Shown here: one piece after another, positions 45,001 through 53,627 of the stretch
Numbering within the stretch: position 1 is the first letter of the stretch
How the letters are laid out: each line of letters starts with the position of its first letter
NCBI RefSeq assembly: GCF_025947145.1
Contig: NZ_CP109999.1
Span: forward strand, 744,001-808,000
Direction: 5' to 3'
Origin: Flavobacterium sp. N1994
GTDB taxonomy: Bacteria; Bacteroidota; Bacteroidia; Flavobacteriales; Flavobacteriaceae
Length of the DNA: 64,000 nucleotides
Notes under the pieces: generated by a model
What the model was told of the DNA's origin: nothing
The model's database searches: none
The model's input: the letters and a program-made list of their open reading frames with translations, nothing else
Position numbers and translations under genes: made by a program

Positions 45001-47318
45001 CCATCTGTAGCTTCAGAGTACCATTGAATACTACCTGAAGATGATGTTGCTGAAAGAGTTACATCACCCGATCCACATACTGATCCGTTAGTAACACTTG
45101 CAACTGTAGGTATTGGGTTCACAGTAACTACAACTGGAATACGATTAGAAGTACATCCACTTTTAGTAGCTTGTGCGTAATAGGTTGTTGTTTGTGTAAC
45201 TGATGGCGTAGAGAAAATCGAAGTAGTATTTAGTACTGCACTTGATTGTTCTGTGGCATACCATTTAATGGTTGCACCACTTTCGGACTGTACTTCTAGT
45301 GTAGCACTTCCTGAACCACATACAGAACCTGACGAGATCACATCAATTGATGGCAATTGATTAATTGAAATTAGTATTATATTACTTTCATCTGAATTAC
45401 AAGATCCTTTTGAAACTACACGACGGAAATAGGTTGTTTGTGTTACTACTCCCGGATTGTATGATGCTGCTGTTGCTCCGGAAATGATTGAAAAATTATT
45501 TCCATCTGTACTCGATAACCAAACATAAGAAAACGACCCTACATTCCCTCCTCCAGAAGGAGTAGAACCTGCAATATTAGCCGGATCACCAGAAATACAA
45601 AATGATGAGGTAGCAGGAGCTGTAATTGTATTATTAGTAATAGCTGTACCAGGTGTAATTGTTATTGTGCAAATATTACTTTCTGATGAACAAGAACCAC
45701 TAGTGACAATACGACGGAATCGTGTCGTAGAATAGACTACACCGGGATTGTATGATTGATCGGTTGCTCCATTAATATTTGACCAAGTTGTATCGTCACT
45801 GCTTAATTGCCACTGATAAGTATAAGTTCCATTTCCTCCAGTTGGTAATGCTCCTTGTATGATTCCAGCATCACCATTTAAACAGAAAGTCGTTACTTGA
45901 GGATTGCTTATCACATTAGATGTTAGCGGACTATTTACTGTAATAGTAACTGTTGCCGAATTTGAACAAGTTGTAGAAAAAGAAATATCATCCAATCCAA
46001 AATCATTTCCACTTGCAATACTATTGTCATTGATAATCGTAATTTCAGCAGTAGTTGCTGAACCTGAATTCCAAACAGTATAAAATTGCTTCCAAGCATA
46101 AAGTGCTGATGGTGCAGAAATTTGAGGGCCTATTTCAGTTCCATTAATTAAAAAACGAAGTAGCGAAGGGTTACCGGCATTAATAGAAGTAATCCATGCC
46201 GAAAAACTATAATTATTGTTTGGCACAACTTCAACAGTTTGACTCCAAATTTTTTGACCAACAACAGTTGCACCATTAATAGCCATATATTTATCATCAT
46301 TACGACCTACAGTATTGCCTTGATTATGACCATTTCCAAAAAAAGCAGGATGGTATAATGTAACATTAGAATCTGTTCGATTAGCCACAACAGTATATTT
46401 TGATTCTGGATAAAGTCCTGTTCCTGAAGAATAACCAACTGCTGTATTAGCAAATCCATTAACAAAAGAATAATCAGATAAAAAACCATTATTCCCCTGA
46501 TTAAAATCACCATTAGTAACTAATTCACCACTGGCTACATATCCTGTTACGGTATATGTTGTAGTTGTAGTAGGATTTGCAACAGGATTACTTATATTCG
46601 TATTGCTTAAGCCTGTACTTGGAGACCAAAAATACAAATCAGCTCCGCTGGCTTGTAATGTTGTAGAGTCACCACTACAAATAGATTTACTTATTCCTGC
46701 ATTAATATTTACTAAAGTATTATTAACCGTTGCTATTGCAGTTGCAATACATCCATTTGCATCAGTAACTGCCACTGAATAATTGCCACTCGGAATACCT
46801 ATTAAATCTTGAGTTGTCGCCCCTGTATTCCATGCATAAGTAAAAGGAGAACTTCCATTAATAACAATCAAATTTACATTTCCAGTACTACCAGGACATG
46901 AGTTTTGTACATTAGTTTTCAAAGTCAAACGACTTAATACAAATGAAGTTGAAGTTACATTTGCTGATCCACATGAAACAGAAACAGAGTAATTTCCGGG
47001 CGTATCAGCACTATAACTTGAAGTAATAGCTCCGGGAATTATCACACCGTTTCTCTTCCAAACAAATACTGCGCTATTCAGACATCCACTAACAGTTGCT
47101 GTGAGCGTAGCAGTAGCACCCGGACAAAAAGATGAGGGTCCTGTAATTGTAACGCTCAACGGGATAAAAATGGCAGAATTATCATAATTTCTATCATTTT
47201 CAGATGGTTTAAAAAAATTAATTTCTCTTGAATCTTTAACGGTAGGCACTTTATTAGCACATACACTCGAAAAGAAAGAAATTAACGTTAAAAACAGTAA
47301 TAATTTTTGTTTCATCAT
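42060..47318 (-). CDS. Large T9SS-secreted repeat surface protein (adhesin-like)
   Basis: The 1752-residue protein has a signal peptide (about residues 1-22) and several Ig-like/PKD-like modules (residues 50-810; one contains a carbohydrate-binding-like GDFNQGNNGF segment). Then come about 17 copies of a 27-residue repeat with two Cys (about residues 815-1272; YQTATWNATTCDYDVTGTQ), five copies of a 78-residue repeat (about 1273-1665; GSGYSYSINGGLSYQTTP) and a type A T9SS sorting domain (VYPNPFTETF to the C-terminus). It should be exported through the outer membrane and attached to the surface. Adhesion is a plausible role but is not shown. Near-identical repeat DNA indicates recent expansion. 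Confidence 0.93.
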   Translation of the reverse strand: MMKQKLLLFLTLISFFSSVCANKVPTVKDSREINFFKPSENDRNYDNSAIFIPLSVTITGPSSFCPGATATLTATVSGCLNSAVFVWKRNGVIIPGAITSSYSADTPGNYSVSVSCGSANVTSTSFVLSRLTLKTNVQNSCPGSTGNVNLIVINGSSPFTYAWNTGATTQDLIGIPSGNYSVAVTDANGCIATAIATVNNTLVNINAGISKSICSGDSTTLQASGADLYFWSPSTGLSNTNISNPVANPTTTTTYTVTGYVASGELVTNGDFNQGNNGFLSDYSFVNGFANTAVGYSSGTGLYPESKYTVVANRTDSNVTLYHPAFFGNGHNQGNTVGRNDDKYMAINGATVVGQKIWSQTVEVVPNNNYSFSAWITSINAGNPSLLRFLINGTEIGPQISAPSALYAWKQFYTVWNSGSATTAEITIINDNSIASGNDFGLDDISFSTTCSNSATVTITVNSPLTSNVISNPQVTTFCLNGDAGIIQGALPTGGNGTYTYQWQLSSDDTTWSNINGATDQSYNPGVVYSTTRFRRIVTSGSCSSESNICTITITPGTAITNNTITAPATSSFCISGDPANIAGSTPSGGGNVGSFSYVWLSSTDGNNFSIISGATAASYNPGVVTQTTYFRRVVSKGSCNSDESNIILISINQLPSIDVISSGSVCGSGSATLEVQSESGATIKWYATEQSSAVLNTTSIFSTPSVTQTTTYYAQATKSGCTSNRIPVVVTVNPIPTVASVTNGSVCGSGDVTLSATSSSGSIQWYSEATDGALLGTGQTFTASAISFNTTVYAQALDNGCSSERSAVTASVNPKPQQPTIACYQSANFNSATCSWDISGTQPAAPTVLCYQTATWNPTSCDYDITGTQPAAPTVLCYQTATWNATTCDYDVTGTQPAAPTVLCYQTATWNPTSCDYDVTGTQPAAPTVLCYQTATWNATTCDYDVTGTQPAAPAVLCYQTATWNATTCDYDVTGTQPAAPAVLCYQTATWNPTSCDYDVTGTQPAAPKVLCYQTATWNAASCDYDVTGTQPAAPTVLCYQTATWNATTCDYDVTGTQPAAPTVLCYQTATWNATTCDYDVTGTQPVAPTVLCYQTATWNATTCDYDVTGTQPAAPAILCYQTATWNAASCDYDITGTQPAAPTVLCYQTATWNAASCDYDVTGTQPAAPTVLCYQTATWNATTCDYDVTGTQPEAPTVACYQNATWNGTTCQYDVTGTQPQAPTVACYQNAIWNGNTCQYDVTGIQPIRPSMTSCQTAEFNTVSCLWVVTNINLAVPTTSSTQPNCSSKKGSITVTSPIGSGYSYSINGGLSYQTSPVFSNLCVGTYSVTVKNANGCVSNATVVVINSAIALSAPVVNVTQPTCSSTRGSITVTSPIGSGYSYSINGGLSYQTTPTFSNLCVGTYSITVKNAAGCVSNAKVVVINSAIALSAPVVNVTQPTCSSTRGSIIVTSPIGSGYSYSINGGLSYQTTPTFSNLCVGTYSITVKNAAGCVSNAKVVVINSAIALSAPVVNVTQPTCSSTRGSITVTSPVGSGYSYSKNGGSSYQTSPVFSNLCVGTYSITVKNTAECISNARVVVINSAIALSAPVVNVTQPTSSSTRGSITVTSPIGSGYSYSVNGGSSYQTSPIFSNLCVGTYSVTVKNAAECVSNARIVVINKYIGVKPTCKLFDAKVYPNPFTETFRLSLTNLSEAKVGILVYDIVGNLITQYEISESEVSDFEIGSNFPSGIYNVIVNQEDRIETLRVIKK
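42310..43500 (-). repeat. Array of five 234-bp repeats coding for a 78-residue unit
   Basis: The units are spaced exactly 234 bp (equivalent points at 42535, 42769, 43003 and 43237). Each encodes a GSI-V-TSP-GSGYSYS-NGG-SYQT module followed by SNLCVGTYS and an NSAIALSAP linker. The two central units are nearly identical at DNA level. Confidence 0.9.
43530..44875 (-). repeat. Array of about 17 repeats of 81 bp coding for a 27-residue two-Cys unit
   Basis: Units follow each other with no spacer; the consensus encodes QPAAPTVLCYQTATWNATTC then DYDVTGT. The two ends (first unit and the last three) are diverged, while the central 13 or so units differ at only a few codons (NATT, NPTS, NAAS). This is a tandem protein repeat, not a CRISPR array. 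Confidence 0.92.
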
Positions 47319-47595
47319 TTTATTTTTTTTAATATTTATGCAGCAAAGCTATTTATATGTAAAATTTCTGATTAATTTATTCGATGATTAGCCAAATTAA
47401 TTGTTAAAATGTAATTCGCTTAATTTTCACCTACATTTAAAGACGTTTTGTCGAATTATAATTATAGGGGACACTAAAAGGAGTTCAATTTGAACAAATA
47501 ACTATTTAATTTTTTTTGGAAAAATTAAACTCTTTTTTATTAAATATTTTTTTTGCTTGTCGAGAACATTTACATTTGATGACGAAGGAATAAAG

Positions 47596-47649
47596 TTGTT
47601 GGCAAAACGACTAAAGGAACTCCGTGCAGAAAAAGGTATCACCCAATAG
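47596..47649 (+). pseudogene. Fragment resembling the start of an XRE-family helix-turn-helix regulator
   Basis: The frame reads LLAKRLKELRAEKGITQ and then stops at TAG (47647). This matches the first helix and turn of XRE/Cro-type HTH domains, where ITQ is normally followed by EELA. Everything after the stop is missing. The fragment is short, so a chance match cannot be ruled out. Confidence 0.4.
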
Positions 47650-47664
47650 TTCCAATTCGATTAG

Positions 47665-47672
47665 TATCTTTG
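47665..47672 (+). promoter_or_regulatory. Probable -7 box of the ABC-F gene
   Basis: TATCTTTG matches TAnnTTTG, 105 bp upstream of the GTG start. Confidence 0.45.
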
Positions 47673-47777
47673 CCCCACCGAGAGAAAAATTATTTGTTTT
47701 TTTGATATGAAAATTAGTCCAAAAATCACCCTACAAATTTTAAAAATCTCATAACTTATTAAAAATAAATTACACTC

Positions 47778-49640
47778 GTGAATTACCTTTCAGTAGAAAA
47801 TATATCGAAATCCTTTGGAGAAAGAACCTTGTTTGAAAACATTTCGTTCGGCATCAACAAAGACCAAAAAATTGCTTTTATTGCCAAAAATGGTTCAGGA
47901 AAAACCTGTATCATGAACATTATCAACGGTGAAGATGAACCTGATACTGGTCAGGTGGTGCTTCGAAAAGGATTGAAAATGGCGTTTCTTTCCCAAAAGA
48001 ACAATCTGCAGGAGGAGTTGACGATTGAGGAAAGCATTTTTGCTTCGGATAATCAGATTTTGCATGTGATTGAGCAATATGAAAAAGCTTTGGAAAACCC
48101 AGAAGATGAGGAAAAATACCAATTGGCTTTTGATGAAATGGATCGACACAATGCTTGGGATTTTGAAACGCAATTCAAGCAAATTCTATCTAAACTAAAA
48201 CTAGATGATTTAAAACTGAAAGTAAAAAGTCTTTCAGGAGGTCAGAAAAAAAGATTGTCATTGGCTATCATTTTGATTAATCGTCCTGATTTGTTGATAT
48301 TAGATGAGCCTACAAATCACTTGGATTTAGAGATGATTGAATGGTTAGAAAGTTATTTTGCTAAAGAAAATATTACTTTGTTTATGGTTACTCACGACCG
48401 TTTCTTTTTGGAGCGTGTTTGTAATGAAATTATCGAATTAGACAACGGAAAACTATACCAATACAAAGGCAATTACTCTTATTATCTTCAGAAAAAAGAG
48501 GAGCGCATTGCTATGGAAAATTCTACGATTGATAAAGCGCAAAATCTTTTTACCAAAGAATTGGCTTGGATGCGTCGTCAACCTAAAGCCAGGACTACCA
48601 AATCGAAATCGCGTCAAGATGATTTTTACAAAATCAAGGAAGTCGCTGAAAGTAGAAGAAAAGATAATGTAGTCGAGCTTGAAATCAATATGGAGCGAAT
48701 GGGCAGCAAGATTATTGAGCTACACAAACTTTATAAAAAATTCAAAGACAAAACCATATTGGACAACTTTACTTATGATTTCCAACGCGGTGAACGTATT
48801 GGAATTATTGGTAAAAACGGAACAGGGAAATCGACTTTCTTGAATATCTTAACCAAAACGATGTTACCTGATGCTGGTAAAGTGGTTATTGGGGATACCA
48901 TTAAAGTGGGGTACTACACACAAAGTGGTATCAATCCTAAGCCTGGACAAAAAGTAATTGACATTATCAAAGAATATGGCGAATATATTCCGTTAACGAA
49001 AGGGAAAATTATTTCGGCTTCGCAGTTATTGGAACGCTTTTTATTTGATGCTAAGAAACAATACGACTTTGTTGAAAAGCTAAGTGGTGGTGAGTTGAAA
49101 CGACTGTATTTGTGTACCGTTTTGATTCAGAATCCAAACTTTTTGATTCTGGATGAGCCTACGAATGACTTGGATATTGTGACTTTGAATGTATTGGAAA
49201 GTTTCTTATTAGATTATCCTGGCTGTTTATTAGTGGTTTCTCACGACCGTTATTTTATGGATAAGATTGTAGATCACTTGTTCATCTTTAGAGGTGAAGG
49301 ACAGATAGAAGATTTTCCAGGAAATTATTCTGATTTTAGAGCCTATGAAGATTCGGCTGAGCCTAAAAACTTATCGAGTGTTAGTACGGAAAAAGTAAAT
49401 TGGAAGCAAAACAATCCAACGACTTCTGGTTTGAACTTCAATGAGCAAAAAGAGTTCAGCAAAATTGAGCGCGAGATTAAAGATTTAGAATACGAGAAAA
49501 AGCAAATCGAAAATCAGTTTGCTGAAGGGAAAGTAGCTGATGCTGATATTACGGCTAAAGCCAATGAACTTCAAGCTATCATAACCAAACTAGAAGAAAA
49601 AGAAGAACGTTGGTTTGAGCTTTCTTCTAAAATGGAGTAA
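47778..49640 (+). CDS. ABC-F family ATPase (Uup-like)
   Basis: The 620-residue protein has two ABC domains and no membrane segments. Domain 1 has AKNGSGKT (residues 36-43; the first Walker A Gly is Ala), LSGGQKKRLSLA and LILDEPTNHLD. Domain 2 has GKNGTGKST, LSGGELKRLYL and LILDEPTNDLD. A linker and a C-terminal coiled coil (FSKIEREIKDLEYEKKQIE) are of Uup type. ABC-F proteins act on the ribosome rather than in transport. The start is GTG at 47778, which lies in the right copy of the 21-bp direct repeat. Confidence 0.93.
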   Translation: MNYLSVENISKSFGERTLFENISFGINKDQKIAFIAKNGSGKTCIMNIINGEDEPDTGQVVLRKGLKMAFLSQKNNLQEELTIEESIFASDNQILHVIEQYEKALENPEDEEKYQLAFDEMDRHNAWDFETQFKQILSKLKLDDLKLKVKSLSGGQKKRLSLAIILINRPDLLILDEPTNHLDLEMIEWLESYFAKENITLFMVTHDRFFLERVCNEIIELDNGKLYQYKGNYSYYLQKKEERIAMENSTIDKAQNLFTKELAWMRRQPKARTTKSKSRQDDFYKIKEVAESRRKDNVVELEINMERMGSKIIELHKLYKKFKDKTILDNFTYDFQRGERIGIIGKNGTGKSTFLNILTKTMLPDAGKVVIGDTIKVGYYTQSGINPKPGQKVIDIIKEYGEYIPLTKGKIISASQLLERFLFDAKKQYDFVEKLSGGELKRLYLCTVLIQNPNFLILDEPTNDLDIVTLNVLESFLLDYPGCLLVVSHDRYFMDKIVDHLFIFRGEGQIEDFPGNYSDFRAYEDSAEPKNLSSVSTEKVNWKQNNPTTSGLNFNEQKEFSKIEREIKDLEYEKKQIENQFAEGKVADADITAKANELQAIITKLEEKEERWFELSSKME

Positions 49641-49807
49641 ATAAAACTGTTTGTATATTTTTTAAAAACAAAAAAAAATAATTAAAACTAGTATTAAAAT
49701 TTTAATACTTTACCTAATAATTATATAATGTAAGCTGTTCATTTATATGTAAATTTGAATACTTACAAAATAGTTTTGTGATAAAACTAGTTATTCAAAA
49801 CTATCTA

Positions 49808-51049
49808 ATGAAGCTCCATTTTTATTTAAAATTACTCACTCTATTATTTTTTATATTTTCTTATCCTCACCTTACATTTTCACAGGAAACGAAAAATGAT
49901 TCCTTAGTAACTTTTTACGATTTGTTTAAAAAAAAATCTAAAAGAATAGAGAGTAATACTGAAGCTAAAAGTAATATCATCATACTTCCTACCATTGGTT
50001 ATCAACCGGCAACAGGGTTTACGTTGGGATTTATCAGTCAATACAGTTTTAAAAAAGATTTGGAAGATAAAATATCATTAATTTCTGGTGGCGCTTCTTA
50101 TAGCACAAAAAAGCAAATCTTAACCTACTTAAAAAACAGTATGTACTTGGATAAAGACAAGTATTTTTTGAAAGGTGATTATAGATATTATATTTTTTCC
50201 CAATCTAATTTCGGTTTAAGTTCTGATATAATTCCTTATGGTGATGCCTTTGATGATTTTGATTTTGCTGCTATTGAACAACCCATGAAGTATAATTATT
50301 TCAAATTTCATCAAACTGCTTCTATCAGGATTATCAAATCTTTCTACACAGGATTAGGTATTCATGTTGATGACTATAGTCATATTCAAGATGAATTATT
50401 GGATGTCAGTCATCAAGAGTTCACTTATCATTATGACTATTCGAAAAAATATGGATTCAATGAAAACCATTATACTGTTGTTGGTGGCAGCTTAAATGTG
50501 ATTTATGACACCAGAGACAATCTGATAAATACAAATAACGGGTTGTTTGTAAATTTAAATTACAGATTCAATCCAAAAATAAATTCTAGTCAACAACAAA
50601 GTACCGTTTTAACATTAGATTCAAGATATTTTATACCATTGGACCATAAAATAAAACAACATGTTTTAGGAATTTGGGCTTATGGCCAATTTAACACTAG
50701 TGGTAAAGTTCCCTATTTAAATCTTCCAGCTATTGGTTGGGATCAAAACAACAGAAGTGGAAAAGGCTATATACAAGGATTAATTAGAGGAGCAAATTTA
50801 TTATGTCTTGAAAGTGAATATCGCTTTCCAATATTGAAAAATCAGTTGATAACCGGAACGGTATTTGTCAATGCTACGACTGCGAGTGATGTAGAAGGAA
50901 ATGTAAAACTTTTTCATTCCATGCAACCAGCAATAGGTTTAGGAATAAGAATTTTACTTGATAAAAATACTTTCACTAATTTTGTAGCTAATTTTGGATT
51001 AGGACGCGATTCTAAAACATTTTATTTTAATGATGGAGAATCATTTTAA
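49808..51049 (+). CDS. BamA/TamA-like outer-membrane beta-barrel protein
   Basis: The 413-residue protein starts best at the ATG at 49808, which gives the signal peptide MKLHFYLKLLTLLFFIFSYP; an in-frame GTG at 49778 adds ten residues before it. After PTIGYQPATGFTLGFISQY the sequence alternates in the way of an outer-membrane barrel, with VIYDTRDNLINTNNGLFVNL and GLGIRILLDKNTFTNFVANF, as in the Omp85/bacterial surface antigen domain. It lacks visible POTRA domains. Transport or assembly of lipid or protein is possible but unproven. Confidence 0.82.
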   Translation: MKLHFYLKLLTLLFFIFSYPHLTFSQETKNDSLVTFYDLFKKKSKRIESNTEAKSNIIILPTIGYQPATGFTLGFISQYSFKKDLEDKISLISGGASYSTKKQILTYLKNSMYLDKDKYFLKGDYRYYIFSQSNFGLSSDIIPYGDAFDDFDFAAIEQPMKYNYFKFHQTASIRIIKSFYTGLGIHVDDYSHIQDELLDVSHQEFTYHYDYSKKYGFNENHYTVVGGSLNVIYDTRDNLINTNNGLFVNLNYRFNPKINSSQQQSTVLTLDSRYFIPLDHKIKQHVLGIWAYGQFNTSGKVPYLNLPAIGWDQNNRSGKGYIQGLIRGANLLCLESEYRFPILKNQLITGTVFVNATTASDVEGNVKLFHSMQPAIGLGIRILLDKNTFTNFVANFGLGRDSKTFYFNDGESF

Positions 51050-51085
51050 TGAATAACTTAGTTTTATGTTCTTTCAATAACCGTT

Positions 51086-51862
51086 ATGCTTTACATCTTA
51101 AAATCATATTTAAAATTTCTTTACTGCTCCAAAAACCAACATGGAGTGCATTCGCCTTTTGTTTTTAATTTGGTTACCAAATGCTTTTATGACAAGAAAC
51201 AATATCCTGAATATTCTATACTGAAAAAGTACAGGGATTCGCTTTTACAAAACAAAAATACAATTGACGTTACTGATTTTGGTGCGGGTTCTAGAGTATT
51301 CAAAAGTAATACAAGGCCAATTGCTAAGATTGCCTCAACTGCTGGAATCACTAAAAAAAGAGCAGAATTGCTTTTCAGAATCACTAATTATTTTCAAACC
51401 GAAAGTATTTTGGAAATTGGTACTTCACTTGGAATGGCAACTTCTGCCCTAGCCTTAGGAAATCCTAAAGCAAAAATTACTACATTAGAAGGATGTCCAA
51501 ATACATTGAATGTGGCTCAAAAACAATTTGAAAAATTTGGTTTTAAAAACATTCAATCGATTACCACTGAATTTTCAAGTTACTTGAAAACTGCGACTGG
51601 AAACTGCGACTGGAAACTAATTTACTTTGATGGAAATCATTCTAAAAAGGCAACTTTGGCCTATTTCGAATTCTTATTACCCACTGTTACTAATGAAACG
51701 GTTTGGATTTTTGATGACATCCATTGGTCAAAAGACATGGAAGAAGCATGGGAAAGGATTAAAAATCATCCTAATGTTACAGTAACCATAGATACTTTTC
51801 AATGGGGACTGGTATTCTTTCGTAAAGAACAACCCAAAGAGCATTTTGTGATTCGAGCATAA
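51086..51862 (+). CDS. Class I SAM-dependent methyltransferase
   Basis: The 258-residue protein has an N-terminal segment with FLYCSKNQHGVHSPFVFNLV, then a Rossmann fold with ILEIGTSLGMATSALALG (motif I, near residue 113), ITTLEGCP (motif II) and LIYFDGNHSK (motif IV). It belongs to the methyltransferase-24 type of O-methyltransferases. The substrate is unknown. It starts 36 bp after the barrel gene. Confidence 0.87.
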   Translation: MLYILKSYLKFLYCSKNQHGVHSPFVFNLVTKCFYDKKQYPEYSILKKYRDSLLQNKNTIDVTDFGAGSRVFKSNTRPIAKIASTAGITKKRAELLFRITNYFQTESILEIGTSLGMATSALALGNPKAKITTLEGCPNTLNVAQKQFEKFGFKNIQSITTEFSSYLKTATGNCDWKLIYFDGNHSKKATLAYFEFLLPTVTNETVWIFDDIHWSKDMEEAWERIKNHPNVTVTIDTFQWGLVFFRKEQPKEHFVIRA

Positions 51863-51864
51863 AA

Positions 51865-51890
51865 AATGGCAACCATCCCTGATTGCCATT
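51865..51890 (-). terminator. Terminator of the lipoprotein gene on the minus strand
   Basis: AATGGCAA and TTGCCATT form an 8-bp stem with a 10-nt loop; on the minus strand a run of T follows. It is 30 bp after the stop of the minus-strand lipoprotein gene. Confidence 0.7.
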
Positions 51891-51920
51891 CCTCGAATTA
51901 AACAAAACCAATTTAATCAA

Positions 51921-52595
51921 TTATTCTTTTGCTTCTTCATTTTCTCTTGCTTTTGCTCCTATTCTGTTTACTTTAAACATGGGAGCAAATTTGAATTTTA
52001 TGGAGGCTATCTTCATGTTATCGTCTGAAGACAAACCTTCTTTTTCAACAGTGTTTTTACGACTATCTAATGCTTCATAAATCAATTTTACCTCATCGTA
52101 ATCTTCTCTTGAAAAATTACTTTTGTTGGCTTTATAAGAGTCAAAGAATTTTTGATATGTATCCAAGATATTATCTTTATTTACCCAACCAAAATTCATG
52201 TCTTCTCCAATTTTATCCGTACCAAAAAAAGTATTTCTTAACCTTTGATTTGCATTAACCACTACTACTTTAGGAGTTTTAGATGCCTCAACCGAAGTTT
52301 TGATGACTATGTATCTTTTATTAATAGAGTCAACACGTGCCTGATTACTAGCTTTTACGTCATCGCCCAATTGCAAGATAGCATCATTAGATTCTTTCGT
52401 TTTTCTGTCAAAATCCGTTGAAATTTGATCCCAATTCGCTTCAGCATCAGCCGTTTTTACATCTTCTAATGAATCTATGTAGGTTTGTAATGCTACAATT
52501 TTTTCATCAGCAGCTTCTTTTTCTTTGTTTTTACATGACATAATTGTTACTAATAACCCACAAAGCAATCCATATTGTAATACTCTTTTTTTCAT
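51921..52595 (-). CDS. Hypothetical lipoprotein
   Basis: This 224-residue protein has a lipoprotein signal peptide with lipobox TIMSC (Cys21). The mature part is largely helical and charged (VALQTYIDSLEDVKTADAEA, FDSYKANKSNFSREDYDEVK) and fits no named family known to me. It is monocistronic with its own terminator. Confidence 0.8.
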   Translation of the reverse strand: MKKRVLQYGLLCGLLVTIMSCKNKEKEAADEKIVALQTYIDSLEDVKTADAEANWDQISTDFDRKTKESNDAILQLGDDVKASNQARVDSINKRYIVIKTSVEASKTPKVVVVNANQRLRNTFFGTDKIGEDMNFGWVNKDNILDTYQKFFDSYKANKSNFSREDYDEVKLIYEALDSRKNTVEKEGLSSDDNMKIASIKFKFAPMFKVNRIGAKARENEEAKE

Positions 52596-52764
52596 TTTAT
52601 TTTAGTTTTAATGTTACTGTAAATTTAGTTTGAACCTAAACCTGGCGCATTACACAATTATTTTTAATAGTTGCATAATTCCTTGTTTCAAATTATACTG
52701 GTGTCATTGTAACATAATCTTTATATTTACTACCTATTTAGCAAATTCAATTTCAGCAAAAAAA

Positions 52765-53463
52765 ATGGCAAATCCATTAATTAACATAAGTAACCTTAAA
52801 CGTGATTTTCAATTAGGAAGCGAAACCATTTACGTTTTAAAAGGCATCGATTTACAAATCAACAAAGGCGAATATGTAGCGCTTATGGGGCCTTCAGGTT
52901 CTGGAAAATCTACCTTAATGAACCTTTTAGGATGTTTGGACACACCCACTTCTGGAAGTTATATTTTGAATGGAAAAGACGTTAGCCAAATGCATGACGA
53001 TGATTTGGCTGAAATCCGAAACAAAGAAATTGGATTTGTATTTCAAACGTTTAATCTTTTACCAAGAACAACTGCTTTAGATAATGTTGCTCTACCTATG
53101 ATTTACGCAGGTCACTCAAAATCAGAACGTAATGAACGAGCGACTGAAGTATTAACTCAAGTTAACCTTGCCGATAGAATGGATCACCAACCAAACCAAC
53201 TTTCTGGAGGACAACGTCAGCGTGTGGCTATTGCTAGAGCTTTAGTCAACAAACCTTCTATCATCTTAGCAGATGAACCTACAGGAAATTTGGATAGTAA
53301 AACTTCTATCGAAATCATGAATCTTTTTAATGACATTCACAAAAATGGCAATACGGTAATCCTAGTAACTCACGAAGAAGACATCGCTAAATATGCACAT
53401 AGAATTATCCGTTTGCGAGATGGTATTATAGAGAGTGACAATCCTAATCCAGATCATTTGTAA
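52765..53463 (+). CDS. ABC transporter ATP-binding protein (LolD/MacB-like)
   Basis: The 232-residue ATPase starts best at the ATG at 52765 ([15 protein letters not shown]); the longer frame from 52630 adds 45 residues without family similarity. It has Walker [11 protein letters not shown]-loop [10 protein letters not shown], signature [15 protein letters not shown] and Walker [13 protein letters not shown]. The EPTGNLD sequence and the size fit the LolD/MacB/FtsE-type group that pairs with MacB-like permeases for lipoprotein or small-molecule export. No permease gene is next to it. A 3'-end element follows the stop. Confidence 0.93.
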   Translation: MANPLINISNLKRDFQLGSETIYVLKGIDLQINKGEYVALMGPSGSGKSTLMNLLGCLDTPTSGSYILNGKDVSQMHDDDLAEIRNKEIGFVFQTFNLLPRTTALDNVALPMIYAGHSKSERNERATEVLTQVNLADRMDHQPNQLSGGQRQRVAIARALVNKPSIILADEPTGNLDSKTSIEIMNLFNDIHKNGNTVILVTHEEDIAKYAHRIIRLRDGIIESDNPNPDHL

Positions 53464-53469
53464 AGGTTA

Positions 53470-53548
53470 AGGAGCGAAAGGCTTGGGCAGTATCAGTAAT
53501 CTATTTTCCTGCTGTCCATTCTGCATGACGCCATTCCCATCAGGGCTA
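53470..53548 (-). repeat. Dispersed 3'-end element, copy 3 (minus orientation)
   Basis: On the minus strand it reads TAGCCCTGAT, then AGCAGGAA, then CCCAAGCCTTTCGCTCCT, 79 bp in all, like the copies at 29831-29928 and 63787-63865. The TTCGCTCCT end is 7 bp from the stop of the ABC gene, the same relative placement as the others. Confidence 0.8.
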
Positions 53549-53573
53549 GTAAGCCATCCATATGAATTTTTGT

Positions 53574-53581
53574 TACCTTTG
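53574..53581 (+). promoter_or_regulatory. Probable -7 box of the adenosyltransferase gene
   Basis: TACCTTTG matches TAnnTTTG, 46 bp upstream of the ATG. No good -33 element is evident. Confidence 0.45.
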
Positions 53582-53627
53582 TTCTGATTCTGAAATCAAA
53601 ATCAGAATTCTAAAATATTAAATCAGC

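Larger units (their letters stand above)
47319..47777. other. Intergenic region with an XRE-like fragment and the ABC-F promoter
   Basis: This 459-bp gap holds the upstream region of the surface-protein gene, a short HTH-like fragment at 47596-47649 and the -7 box TATCTTTG at 47665-47672. I see nothing else with coding character. Confidence 0.6.

Noticed and set aside
40803..47777. Insertion sequence or transposon in the accessory block
   Set aside because: No transposase, integrase or terminal inverted repeats were found; only a 21-bp direct repeat brackets the block.
52630..52764. Longer N-terminus for the LolD/MacB-like ATPase
   Set aside because: The extra 45 residues do not resemble the family, and the ATG at 52765 places the first beta-strand correctly.
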